Source: CAZTDD01 sp964612675 (GTDB taxonomy: Bacteria > Hinthialibacterota > Hinthialibacteria > Hinthialibacterales > JAKPRU01). From it: a DNA stretch of 64,000 nt. The stretch is from positions 1 through 64,000 of the forward strand of contig CAZTDD010000015.1 in the NCBI GenBank assembly GCA_964612675.1, read 5' to 3'. The notes beneath the pieces are model-generated. The model saw nothing but the letters and a program-made list of their open reading frames with translations, made no database searches and was not told the origin of the DNA. Within the stretch, counting starts at the first letter, position 1; the number at the start of each line of letters is the position of its first letter. A program made the translations under genes and the position numbers. Shown in pieces: positions 9,051 through 17,121 of the stretch.

Positions 9051-9165
9051 CCCTCTTGGGGGAGAAGACGCTGCAGACACGCTCGTCTTGAGCGACCGGG
9101 CACATGGGTAACACTTTTCCTCCCCCGAAGATCGGGGGAGGTGTAGGAGGGGGTTGAAATCTCTT
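9051..9165. repeat. Fragment of the dispersed CCCCCGAAGATCGGGGG repeat
   Basis: Contains CTTGGGGGAGAA, CCTCCCCCGAAGATCGGGGG and AGGAGGGGGTTGAAAT, all shared with the copies at 13.1, 26.1, 36.0 and 59.5 kb. Together with the two repeats to its left it fills the 632-bp gap between the pseudopilin and the CBM9-like gene. No gene is visible in this gap. Confidence 0.7.
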
Positions 9166-9208
9166 TCGTGGACTTTTCGCCGTACCGTCATAGACTCTCC
9201 ATGTCCCG

Positions 9209-10747
9209 TTACCGAATCATCCACTCCTCGATCAACGTCGGTGGACCGCCGAGATTAAGAACCCCATAGCTCGATTCCACGTGCGGTGTGCCTTGCCAGC
9301 GCAATTGGGAATCCGGCTCGGCTCCCGCCTCATCGTCATCGTCATCATTGACTGCCATATTGATGCCTACCTTGTCGACACTTACCAGAGTTTCCTTCTT
9401 GAAACGCATCTCACCGACCCATTCGCCGTCCACAATCGTTGCCCGCGCCCACCAATCGTCGGCATCCGTTTCGCCGATCATGACAAAGTCAGCCGGTGAT
9501 GTATTGGAATCGCGGGTCGCGTTCCCGGCGGTGATTACATACTGACCTTCGATCAGATCGGGGCTGCCGTAACGATTGTTGCTGGTATCCTCGCCATGAT
9601 TGAGGTCGTGATCGATGAAAACTTCCATCGAATCGTCATTCCATGTATTCCCATTATGGGACCCTTCAGGCTCGGTATCGATCACGATTTCGTCGTCCTG
9701 TACCACGACTCCGACATAAAGCCACGTATCATCGTGCATGATGTACGCATCGTACGACAGATCCTCGGGGGAAATTATCAACTGGTTGGCAACGTCGACC
9801 CCTTGAGAGGGGGTGACCGTTTGCACGTCCGCTTTCTCCCAATCGGCTTCGTCCATCACGCCATCGATGGTGACCGGTCCGCCCACCAGAGGAGCATTTA
9901 TCTCACGCGGCCCGAAATAGAGAGTGCCGTAAGTGGACTCGCGGTGTGCCTCTCCCGCCCATCGCATCTGGTATCGAGCGGTGGTCTCATCGTCGTCGTC
10001 ATTCACAGCGACATTGAATCCGATTTTCGACCCTTTTGTGGGATTGCCGATCTTGGAGAGCTTGATCTTGAACTCGGCCTCATATCCGGTATCGGTCCAT
10101 TCCACCCGTCCGTACCAGTCACCATTCTCACCGAACTCAGGGTCGCCGGCTTCCTTATCGCGCCTCGCGTTCACCGCGGTCAGGACAAATTGGCCGCCGG
10201 TTGCGAACTCTCTGGCCTGATCGTCGGCGGATGCCTGCGTGAGCGGAGTATCAAACCGGCTGTAATCCCCGTCAATGAAAATCTCGACCGAATCGTCGTT
10301 CCAGGTCTGCCCGTCTTCACTCTCCGGGTCCGCATCATTGGCCGCGACCCAGTCATCGGTTACACTGACGGCCAAGTATAGATACTCGTCATCATAAATA
10401 CTGTACACCTCATAGGAACAATCGCTCGTGTCAAACGGCATCTCATCCGGCTTGATAGATTCCACTACCCCAGTCTGAAGAACCCCTTCGTAGTTCCATT
10501 CGTAGTCCCACCGGACGTACCAATAGGAACCGGAGGCGCCCGAGCTATTGGGAGAGAATCGCCATTCCTCTGCATCGATGAACCCGTCTATCGTTGGGGC
10601 TACCGTTCCTTGGTCAGCGTAAAACGAGACCGGTCCCGTGGTCATATACGGCGTTACAGCAGCGAATGAGACAAATGGTACAGCTGCGCACAGAGATACA
10701 AACACAACCGCTTTGACTACGCCTGAAAACCGGATACCATTCTTCAT
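9209..10747 (-). CDS. Secreted protein with two CBM9-like (DOMON-type) domains
   Basis: 512 codons from the ATG at 10747, chosen because it begins the signal peptide (MKNGIRFSGVVKAVVFVSL...) and follows a GGAAAGGG. An upstream in-frame start would bury the signal. Two homologous modules follow, each with a TIDGxxDxxEW-type opening, a Y..YDDEYLYLAVSVTDD-type strand and TWNDDS(V/M)E(I/V)FID. These are landmarks of carbohydrate-binding family 9-like domains, which bind sugars or sit beside heme/redox partners. No catalytic domain is seen. It is divergent from two pseudopilin genes and upstream of a third, so a surface or secretion-linked role is plausible but unproven. Confidence 0.8.
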   Translation of the reverse strand: MKNGIRFSGVVKAVVFVSLCAAVPFVSFAAVTPYMTTGPVSFYADQGTVAPTIDGFIDAEEWRFSPNSSGASGSYWYVRWDYEWNYEGVLQTGVVESIKPDEMPFDTSDCSYEVYSIYDDEYLYLAVSVTDDWVAANDADPESEDGQTWNDDSVEIFIDGDYSRFDTPLTQASADDQAREFATGGQFVLTAVNARRDKEAGDPEFGENGDWYGRVEWTDTGYEAEFKIKLSKIGNPTKGSKIGFNVAVNDDDDETTARYQMRWAGEAHRESTYGTLYFGPREINAPLVGGPVTIDGVMDEADWEKADVQTVTPSQGVDVANQLIISPEDLSYDAYIMHDDTWLYVGVVVQDDEIVIDTEPEGSHNGNTWNDDSMEVFIDHDLNHGEDTSNNRYGSPDLIEGQYVITAGNATRDSNTSPADFVMIGETDADDWWARATIVDGEWVGEMRFKKETLVSVDKVGINMAVNDDDDDEAGAEPDSQLRWQGTPHVESSYGVLNLGGPPTLIEEWMIR

Positions 10748-10886
10748 GATGCTTTTCCCTTTCCACCGAGTTTTGTCTTGTAACTGCCGCATCCAGGATA
10801 CCGGCAGGTAAGAAGACGGATTTGTGATGGAGTCGTACGATCTATTTCTCACGACGATACTCCACTTTGTGCACCATGTCAATCAC

Positions 10887-10918
10887 CTGGTGAAAGCCTG
10901 GTGAAAGCCTGGTGAAAC
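10887..10918. promoter_or_regulatory. Three 11-bp iterons in the divergent CBM9/pseudopilin region
   Basis: CCTGGTGAAAG repeats at 10887-10897 and 10898-10908, and all but its last base at 10909-10918, head to tail with a period of one helical turn. It lies 140 bp from the CBM9 start and 187 bp from the pseudopilin start. The phasing suggests cooperative binding of a regulator on one DNA face. The 357-bp gap has no gene. Confidence 0.45.
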
Positions 10919-10955
10919 CCGAAATAAGGACTTGAACTTCTTGGATTTTCGGCGT

Positions 10956-10993
10956 AAAAAAAACACAGATGCCAGTGGCAGGTTGGGCATCTG
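10956..10993 (-). terminator. Hairpin followed by a T run on the minus strand
   Basis: CAGATGCC (10966-10973) pairs perfectly with GGCATCTG (10986-10993) across 12 nt. On the minus strand the stem is followed by TG and eight T residues (10963-10956), as in an intrinsic terminator. It lies upstream of the CBM9-like gene, so it could be an attenuator in that gene's leader rather than the end of another gene. A second, imperfect inverted repeat (CTGAACTCGGC/GCCGAATTCAG) lies just to the right. Confidence 0.5.
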
Positions 10994-11104
10994 TCGGCTG
11001 AACTCGGCACATGGGGCATTCCCGGAGCCGAATTCAGAGCAATCCAGACCTTGCAGGTCGCGGTAACGAGGTCGATACAAAGGTCTCAATCAAAGGAGAG
11101 AACA

Positions 11105-11677
11105 ATGCGAGCCGGCTTTACTCTTATTGAACTGCTCATTGTAGTGGCGATCATCGGTATTCTGGCTGCTATCGCTGTTCCCAATTTTCTGAACGCGCAA
11201 ATGCGGGCGAAAATCGCCAATGCGGAGTCCGATATGCGTTCGTTGGATACTGCGCTTGAAATGTACCGGATGGACAACAATCACTACCCCCTCTGGCGGG
11301 ATTCCAGCGGGACAAACGTTAACCCGGTCAATCGCCGTTTGATCCCTCTGACCTCACCGATCTCGTACATCAGCGCTGTTCCTCAGGATCCCTTTGTCTA
11401 CGGCCCGCCGGGCGCACGTCTCGACAACGCACAACACGAAGCGTATGTGACTTACGACTACATTGAATCTCAGTCCCAGTTCAACCACGGAAACATCCCC
11501 CTCGGTCCCGCGTGGCGCTGTTCGGAATGGCGTCTCAACGGCTACGGTCCCGATGGGACCAACGATGTGGCGGCGCTGACCTATGCTGCGTCCAACGGAT
11601 TGAGGAGCCGGGGCGACCTGATCCGCCTTGGTCCCAAAACCAGTTACGCATGTGATGACTCATGGGTCGGATTGTAG
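11105..11677 (+). CDS. Prepilin-type pseudopilin, paralogue 2
   Basis: 190 codons from the ATG at 11105, preceded by AAAGGAG. The leader is only MRAG before FTLIELLIVVAIIGILAA, so the prepilin peptidase would cut after Gly4. NNHYPLWRD is the usual pseudopilin loop. YAASNGLRSRGDLIRLGP near the C-terminus corresponds to the shared SNG..S.GD motif. The C-terminus ends with a short tail holding one Cys. A paralogue follows 51 bp downstream, probably in one transcript. This is a major-pseudopilin-like protein of a type II secretion or related machine, but no machine genes are nearby. Confidence 0.88.
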   Translation: MRAGFTLIELLIVVAIIGILAAIAVPNFLNAQMRAKIANAESDMRSLDTALEMYRMDNNHYPLWRDSSGTNVNPVNRRLIPLTSPISYISAVPQDPFVYGPPGARLDNAQHEAYVTYDYIESQSQFNHGNIPLGPAWRCSEWRLNGYGPDGTNDVAALTYAASNGLRSRGDLIRLGPKTSYACDDSWVGL

Positions 11678-11728
11678 GCGTACCCTCCACTGTGTATGTT
11701 GGTACCATCATTCTCAGAAAGGCAGGCA

Positions 11729-12313
11729 ATGCAGTTTCGGAAGTATTTCCAATCCACTCGTACTCCTTTTTGTCACGCATTTACTTTGATTGAACTACTG
11801 ATCGTCGTCGCAATCATTGGAATTCTTGCCGCCATCGCGGTTCCGAATTTCCTCAACGCTCAGGTCCGGGCGAAGGTTGCCCGCGCGGAAGGGGATCACC
11901 GCTCCATTGCGACCGCATTGGAAACGTACCGATTGGACTACAATATGTACCCCTATAGATCCGAATTATCCATCGGCTCGCGGTTGGAGTTCTACCGGCG
12001 TCTTACCACACCCGTAGCGTATCTTTCCAGCGGAGTTCGGGACCCGTTTTATAAACTCACGTCAAAAGACGAAGGGATTCCCTGGGCGGATTATTATCCG
12101 TTTCAGGATCCGGACTATACGGACCAACAGAAGATCTCCGGTTACTACGATTACATGCCGGAAGAAAAGACTCGCCGAAACCGATGGGTCTTGTTATCCG
12201 CCGGTCCCGATGGCGACTACGACAACTCACCGACAAGCTACCGAGGCAAAATCCCCTACGACAGCTCCAATGGGGTGGGCAGTTTCGGCGACATTATGCG
12301 CTTCGGTCCCTGA
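11729..12313 (+). CDS. Prepilin-type pseudopilin, paralogue 3
   Basis: 194 codons from the ATG at 11729 (AGAAAGGCAGG upstream), with a leader of about 17 residues ending in HA before FTLIELLIVVAIIGILAA. Here Ala rather than Gly precedes the cleavage site, which can slow or alter processing. The body has LDYNMYPYRS, and the protein ends YDSSNGVGSFGDIMRFGP, the cleanest version of the C-terminal motif shared by all three paralogues. The close spacing to paralogue 2 suggests a duplicated pair in one operon. Confidence 0.88.
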   Translation: MQFRKYFQSTRTPFCHAFTLIELLIVVAIIGILAAIAVPNFLNAQVRAKVARAEGDHRSIATALETYRLDYNMYPYRSELSIGSRLEFYRRLTTPVAYLSSGVRDPFYKLTSKDEGIPWADYYPFQDPDYTDQQKISGYYDYMPEEKTRRNRWVLLSAGPDGDYDNSPTSYRGKIPYDSSNGVGSFGDIMRFGP

Positions 12314-12487
12314 CGTTATATTCTCGCGTTGACTTTCTGATCAAGCCAATCGCAGGTTCTAACACTGTCCGCTCTTTTAAGACGAATATTGAGAGCCGGA
12401 CTCTCAAATCAATGCTATACTTGTTTTGTGGAAGACGTACCCGAGGATGAGCGGTTTGCCGTTCAACGCAACGGCGGGGTTGGTTCC

Positions 12488-12706
12488 ATGATTACATGTC
12501 TTCCCAAAGAACTGATTTTCATGGCAGCGGTCTTTGTCTGTCTCCACACCCTGTGGAACATCCCCAAAGACATTTCCACAATCGGTCGCCTGATTCAGCG
12601 CAAAGCACCGAAACGTGAGCTCGTATCCTCACTGATTGCGACGGCTCTCTTTTGGGGGATTACCGCTTTCGTTCTGTGGATCTTCCTTACGGAAATCTTC
12701 GATTAA
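12488..12706 (+). CDS. Small two-helix membrane protein, function unknown
   Basis: 73 codons from the ATG at 12488. Two hydrophobic segments (about residues 8-22 and 46-67) flank a basic loop (IQRKAPKRE), and the C-terminus is acidic (TEIFD). No family is recognised. The ribosome-binding site is poor, and an in-frame ATG at 12389 would add a hydrophilic stretch that looks non-coding. It follows the pseudopilin pair on the same strand; whether it is expressed with them is unknown. Confidence 0.4.
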   Translation: MITCLPKELIFMAAVFVCLHTLWNIPKDISTIGRLIQRKAPKRELVSSLIATALFWGITAFVLWIFLTEIFD

Positions 12707-13398
12707 CGCCAACATATGCCTCAACGCATACCTTTCATTTTAGAAGGTGCCAACCCAGTTCCGCTTGTTGACCCGATGCACATTACTTTACGGGTAGCTC
12801 CGATTGCACAAGCGGTTAATAGAAACCTGCCGATTTCGGAAAGCTCTCTACTTGGAAGAATCCCGGCATTTCGGGGGATTCTTCAAAACGCCTGCACAAA
12901 CAGGTATATCTTGTCGGCTAAGTCAATCGGAGTGGCGAAGCCACAAGAGGCTAGCCAAATACGTTTCGCTTTGGTGCTCACAAGCTTCTCTCCTACCCCG
13001 TTGACTTTTTACCGCCGCGTCAAGCCTGATGGGACCGCAAAAAGTCGCGGGGGGTAAGAATAGAGAAGTATTCAACCCCCTCTTTATCTCCCCCAAACTT
13101 TGGGGGAGAAAACGCAGACGGACTTGGCTTGATACAGAGCTTGTTTCTTTTTCCTCCCCCGAAGATCCGGGGAGGAATCTCATGGCTTGCCGAAGGCAAA
13201 CATGAGAGCCGTAGAGGAGGTGGTTGAGATCTGTTTTGCCTACGCCTTGTCGCTCCGCCTGGTGGCCGATTGAGTTGCTGTACCGCCGCCAATTCCGCAG
13301 ACTCTGTGAAAGATCTTCTGCCTTCTCTTTGTGATTGGTATGATTGAATTGTCTCATATTCTTCTGTCTATACCGATTTGCGTTCATCAGAAATCACC
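12707..13398. other. 692-bp gene-free region with hairpins and a repeat element
   Basis: No gene is supported. A strong hairpin, GAAGAATCCC (12855-12864) and GGGATTCTTC (12875-12884), is perfect over 10 bp, and a small GTGGC-GAA-GCCAC hairpin lies near 12932. A dispersed repeat element fills 13037-13247. The promoter of the sigma-54 activator should lie in the last 150 bp, but I see no clear consensus. Confidence 0.55.
13037..13247. mobile_element. MITE-like element, degraded right end
   Basis: Starts with GCAAAAAGTCGCGG (13037-13050), continues with TAAGAATAGAGAAGTATTCA and CAACCCCCTC, and contains CCTCCCCCGAAGATC. It then has a GGCTTGCCGAAGGCAAAC segment and TGAGAGCCGTAGAGGAGG. The right terminus near 13231-13247 keeps only a weak match to the inverted repeat. 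Same family as the copies at 26.1 and 59.5 kb. Confidence 0.6.
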
Positions 13399-15894
13399 AT
13401 GGATCTCCTCAAAAACAAATCCTCCCGTTTCCTTGGAAATGAAGCCGACATTCTGTTCAGGAACTCTTCGGACTGTATTGCCGTTCTCTCCACCGAAGGA
13501 GTGATCGAATCGGTTAACCCTTCCTTCGCGGACTTCATGGCCGGTTCTGTCGAACAGTGGTTCGAAACGCGATTCCTCAACCACGTGCCCGAAGAAGAAC
13601 GAGAATCGGTTGAGCGATTTCTCTCCGATGTAATGCAGACTCCTCGCGGGCACTCTCTTCAAACCCGGCTCCTGACTCCTTCCGGTGAAGAACTCGAGGT
13701 TGACTTATGCGGTGCGCCGATTGTTGGAACCGAGCATGATGTTCACGTGTTACTCATCCTGCGTGATCGCACTGACCGAGACCGCCTTCGAGAGCACCTC
13801 CGCGAGCACGCTCACCAGCTGGCGGAACGTGTCAAAGAACTCGATTGTCTCTACGCAATTTCACGAGTCTTCGAAGAACCCACGGGGACATTTGACGACA
13901 AGATGAATGCCATCGCCTCCCTTCTGCCACAGGGATGGCATTATCCCGAAATTACGTCCGCACGAATCAAACTCGGAGATAGGACGTACATGTCCTCCGG
14001 ATTTCAGGAGACACCCTGGCGTCAACGCAGTCCCATCACGTTAAACGGAAACGTCATCGGAGAACTGGAGGTTGTCTATCGCGAAGAGCGCCCTCCCATG
14101 GACGAAGGTCCATTTCTTCGTGAGGAACGAACGCTGATCGATTCGATCGCGGGTCGGATCTCACGTTTCTACGACCGTCATATCGCACACAAACGGTTAG
14201 AGGAAAGCGAAGCGAGGTATCGAAATTTCATCAACAACATACCCATTTCCGTGTGTCGAACGACGCCCGGCCCGAACGGCCGTGTGCTCATGGCCAATAC
14301 GCGCATGGCGGAAATATTCGGATATGGTTCGGTCGAAGAACTAAAGAAGATCCATGCGTCCGACCTGTACAGAAAGCCCGAACAGAGGGGACTGTTTTCG
14401 CAGAGCATGCTTGATCGAGGTGATGTTGTTTGGGAAGAAGTCGATATGCAACGCCGGGACGGTACGCTGCTCCGGGTTCGCCTCAGTGGTTCTGTCATTC
14501 GAAACGAGCGTGGCGATGTCGAGTATTTCGACTGCTTCATTGAAGACATCACGGCGAAACATCGTGCCGAACAGGAAAAGGCGATGCTGGAGGAGCAGCT
14601 ACGGAACATGGTCGTTGAAGCGATCGTTACGGTCTCCGGCGACCTCCGGGTGCTCTCGCTTAATGACGCGGCCGCGGCTCTTTTCTCTCAAGAGGAGGAA
14701 CAGCTGGAAGGGCGCGATTTCCGGGAACTGTGTGGCGATGCGCTCGTCGGGCTGGCGGATACCGTAGAACGGGCTATGCGCGAGGGCGACTTTGTACGCG
14801 ATTATCAGAGAACCGTGTTTCGTGAGGGAGTCGAGTATGTCTACTCGATCAATGTCACTCCTCTTCGATCTGAAAAACAGACACGCGGTATCGTTGTAGT
14901 CCGCGATGTCACACGTATCCGCGACCTCGAAAAACAGGTCTCGGGAAGATTCCCGGCCGTCACGATTGTTGGAAAAAGTCCGGTGATGACCCAGGTCTTC
15001 GAGATGATCCTCGACGTGGCCGACACCTCCACTACAGTGCTCGTCGAGGGCGAAAGCGGGACCGGCAAAGAACTGATCGCTTCCGCGATACACCATCAGA
15101 GTCCGCGCAAAGGCGGTCCTTTTGTCCGTGTGAATTGTGTGGCTCTTTCGGAAACACTTCTTGAAAGCGAGTTGTTCGGACACGTCCGCGGAGCGTTTAC
15201 CGGAGCGAACCGGGACAAAGCCGGGCGTTTTGAATTGGCGCACGGCGGGACGATTTTCCTGGATGAAATCGGAGACATCTCCCCCGCAATGCAGCAACAC
15301 CTGCTTCGCGTTCTTCAGGAGCGCGAAATCGAACGCGTGGGTTCTACACGGACCATCAAGGTCGACGTGCGGGTCATTGCCGCTACCAATCAGTCGCTGG
15401 AAACCCTGGTTCAAGCCGGACGCTTTCGAGAGGATCTCTATTACCGCTTGAATGTTGTCCGAATGCGTGTCCCTCCGTTGCGAGAACGACAGGAGGATAT
15501 TCCGCTGCTGCTGACTCACTTCCTGCGTCGCATCAAAAAACGCACGGGAAGAGAGGTGAAAGGAATCCTCCCGGAAAGCATGGAAATCCTCGTCAATTAC
15601 CATTGGCCGGGTAATGTGCGCCAACTGGAAAACGCACTCGAGCGCGCGGCGGTCCTCAGCCGTGACGGATTCATTCACCCGGATCACCTCCCCCCCGAAA
15701 TCCGAACAGGTCCTTCCGTCCCCGTGACCGACCAGACTCCGTTGGACGATTCTGCGGAGAAAGAAAAAGTCTATCGAGTGCTCGAACAAGCAGGATGGAA
15801 CCGCATGGAAGCGGCAAAACGTCTCGGTGTCAGCCGCTCCACTCTCTGGCGAATGATGAAAAAACACAACATCCACCATCCCGCCAAATCCTAA
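13399..15894 (+). CDS. PAS-containing sigma-54-dependent transcriptional activator (Fis-type HTH)
   Basis: 831 residues from the ATG at 13399; a TTG seven codons earlier is possible. PAS-like domains lie at about 20-125, 275-385 and 395-500, with a GAF-like stretch between the first two. The AAA+ sigma-54 interaction domain spans about 515-750, with Walker A GESGTGKE near 551, the sigma-54 contact loop GAFTGA near 598, Walker B IFLDEIGD and the R-finger region. The C-terminal Fis-type helix-turn-helix is EAAKRLGVSRSTLWRMMKK. There is no receiver domain, so PAS/GAF sensing probably replaces phosphorylation. It would act on a GG-N10-GC promoter from an upstream site. No such promoter is evident nearby, so the targets are elsewhere. 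Confidence 0.92.
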   Translation: MDLLKNKSSRFLGNEADILFRNSSDCIAVLSTEGVIESVNPSFADFMAGSVEQWFETRFLNHVPEEERESVERFLSDVMQTPRGHSLQTRLLTPSGEELEVDLCGAPIVGTEHDVHVLLILRDRTDRDRLREHLREHAHQLAERVKELDCLYAISRVFEEPTGTFDDKMNAIASLLPQGWHYPEITSARIKLGDRTYMSSGFQETPWRQRSPITLNGNVIGELEVVYREERPPMDEGPFLREERTLIDSIAGRISRFYDRHIAHKRLEESEARYRNFINNIPISVCRTTPGPNGRVLMANTRMAEIFGYGSVEELKKIHASDLYRKPEQRGLFSQSMLDRGDVVWEEVDMQRRDGTLLRVRLSGSVIRNERGDVEYFDCFIEDITAKHRAEQEKAMLEEQLRNMVVEAIVTVSGDLRVLSLNDAAAALFSQEEEQLEGRDFRELCGDALVGLADTVERAMREGDFVRDYQRTVFREGVEYVYSINVTPLRSEKQTRGIVVVRDVTRIRDLEKQVSGRFPAVTIVGKSPVMTQVFEMILDVADTSTTVLVEGESGTGKELIASAIHHQSPRKGGPFVRVNCVALSETLLESELFGHVRGAFTGANRDKAGRFELAHGGTIFLDEIGDISPAMQQHLLRVLQEREIERVGSTRTIKVDVRVIAATNQSLETLVQAGRFREDLYYRLNVVRMRVPPLRERQEDIPLLLTHFLRRIKKRTGREVKGILPESMEILVNYHWPGNVRQLENALERAAVLSRDGFIHPDHLPPEIRTGPSVPVTDQTPLDDSAEKEKVYRVLEQAGWNRMEAAKRLGVSRSTLWRMMKKHNIHHPAKS

Positions 15895-15925
15895 CTTCCT
15901 TTATTTGAGTGAAATACGTTGCATT

Positions 15926-15988
15926 TGAAACAAAACGTTTGACACGTAATGTTTCATGAAACATCGTCAGAATCCGCACGTTGAAACA
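15926..15988. promoter_or_regulatory. Cluster of TGAAACA sites with a perfect 16-bp palindrome
   Basis: ATGTTTCATGAAACAT at 15949-15964 is perfectly palindromic. Further TGAAACA half-sites occur at 15926-15932 and 15982-15988. This is the size and symmetry expected of a binding site for a Fis-type dimer such as the activator just upstream, but it lies 3' of that gene and between convergent genes. The 360-bp gap otherwise contains only the hairpin at 16116-16145. Confidence 0.4.
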
Positions 15989-16115
15989 TCGGATCGAGAG
16001 GAGCAACGGACCTTGCGCTTGATTGCGAAGAAGCCGGGATGTGACGGACAAGCCGGTTTCTTCCCGGATCGTCAAAGCGAGGGTTGGTGGAATATGGGGG
16101 GAGTCCGAAATGAAG

Positions 16116-16145
16116 AAAGGCCCCCACTTAGTTGTGGGAGCCTTT
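16116..16145 (-). terminator. Hairpin, likely terminator of the PRC-barrel gene
   Basis: AAAGGCCCCCAC (16116-16127) pairs with GTGGGAGCCTTT (16134-16145) over a 6-nt loop with one mismatch. On the minus strand it lies about 110 bp past the PRC-barrel stop and is followed by the T-rich CTTCATTTC. It could also terminate the activator transcript from the other side. Confidence 0.5.
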
Positions 16146-16254
16146 GAGAACGAAGCATGTGCAGGAGTGCTTGGGGAGAAAAGACTACATCGTACCGAAT
16201 ATCCGCTTGTCGAGTATCCGCCTCACGGCGGATCGGAACACAGTATCGGCTTTG

Positions 16255-16854
16255 TCAGGCGGCCACGGCAGGGCTTTCGGGCTCTTCCACCACGGTCCTG
16301 ACGCCGTAATTTCGGATGAGATGCTCCTCGGTATCTTCCGATAGACCCGCTTCGGGCTCGAAACGAAGACCGTAGAACGCCTCTTCCCGGCTCAAATCGA
16401 CATAGATCCGCCCCTCAGCGAGGGCGTATTCCTCTATCCAATGCGCGGGCAGGATGACTTTCTTTTTGGTTGAATCGCGCTGGATGTCGGCTACAAAGTA
16501 CGGAACAGTCCACCCCCGAGGATCGACGATCAAATCGGACAACTTGCCCGCAACTCCGTCTTCCCCGACTATCGACATTTCGCGCAGTTCAGCAAACGAC
16601 ACGCTTTCCGGATCGGGCTGAATATCGGCGTTGAGGATCTGCTCTTCCGTCAATCCGATGGTCATCCCACGTGGATCGGAAAGTGGGTTCTGAACGCTAC
16701 GACTGTCAACAAAGGTCTTGCCTGTTCCCGTGTCGATTCCGAGAAACCGAACGTTTCCGTTCTTGCTATCGAAGACTATGTCGCGTACGACTCCGATCTC
16801 GCGATCGGCGGTTCGTGTGGTACGGCCTATCAGCTCGCTGGCTAGTTTCAACAT
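16255..16854 (-). CDS. Protein with two PRC-barrel domains
   Basis: 199 codons. Residues about 5-70 (MLKLASELIGRTTRT..IGVVRDIVFDSKNGNV..) form one PRC-barrel. A second follows at about 85-165 (GVAGKLSDLIVDPRGWTVPYFVADI). PRC-barrels occur in photosynthetic reaction-centre H subunits, RimM and many small stress or cell-surface proteins, where they mediate protein contacts. No signal peptide or membrane helix is seen. The tail EEPESPAVAA is low complexity. This free-standing form is common in soil and aquatic bacteria and has no defined role. It is convergent with the sigma-54 activator. Confidence 0.85.
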   Translation of the reverse strand: MLKLASELIGRTTRTADREIGVVRDIVFDSKNGNVRFLGIDTGTGKTFVDSRSVQNPLSDPRGMTIGLTEEQILNADIQPDPESVSFAELREMSIVGEDGVAGKLSDLIVDPRGWTVPYFVADIQRDSTKKKVILPAHWIEEYALAEGRIYVDLSREEAFYGLRFEPEAGLSEDTEEHLIRNYGVRTVVEEPESPAVAA

Positions 16855-17121
16855 TGGAATGAGCCTCCTTCCGTCTCCCGGGTTGGAATCGGAGATCGCT
16901 TATTTGGATTGCTTTGCGATTTCTCGTGTCCGGTGACGGCGATCTTATGTCTGGTTTTGTTGAACTTTCGAGTTCGCTTACTTGCTTATTGCTTCGTATA
17001 CCCTCTTACTCAAAATGCGTGCCAGAAAAGGCTTTTGACTGCCGAATCTCTGAGAACATGTATTTGAATAAGAAGACCCTTGTCGAGTTGTTTCTGTCTC
17101 CCGATAGTCAAGCAATTTGCC

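Noticed and set aside
8573..9103. 176-codon minus-strand frame between pseudopilin and CBM9-like genes
   Set aside because: Consists of translated intergenic repeats (GSAGASPS, SLSPRERV and HPGPLPPGEGE strings).
10748..11104. Known riboswitch class in the CBM9/pseudopilin leader
   Set aside because: No conserved core of a known class could be recognised; only generic hairpins.
12707..13398. tRNA or small stable RNA
   Set aside because: No TTC-loop or cloverleaf pattern fits; the hairpin at 12855-12884 has no T run and no tRNA arms.
14599..15879. 426-codon minus-strand frame
   Set aside because: Antisense shadow of the sigma-54 activator AAA+ domain.
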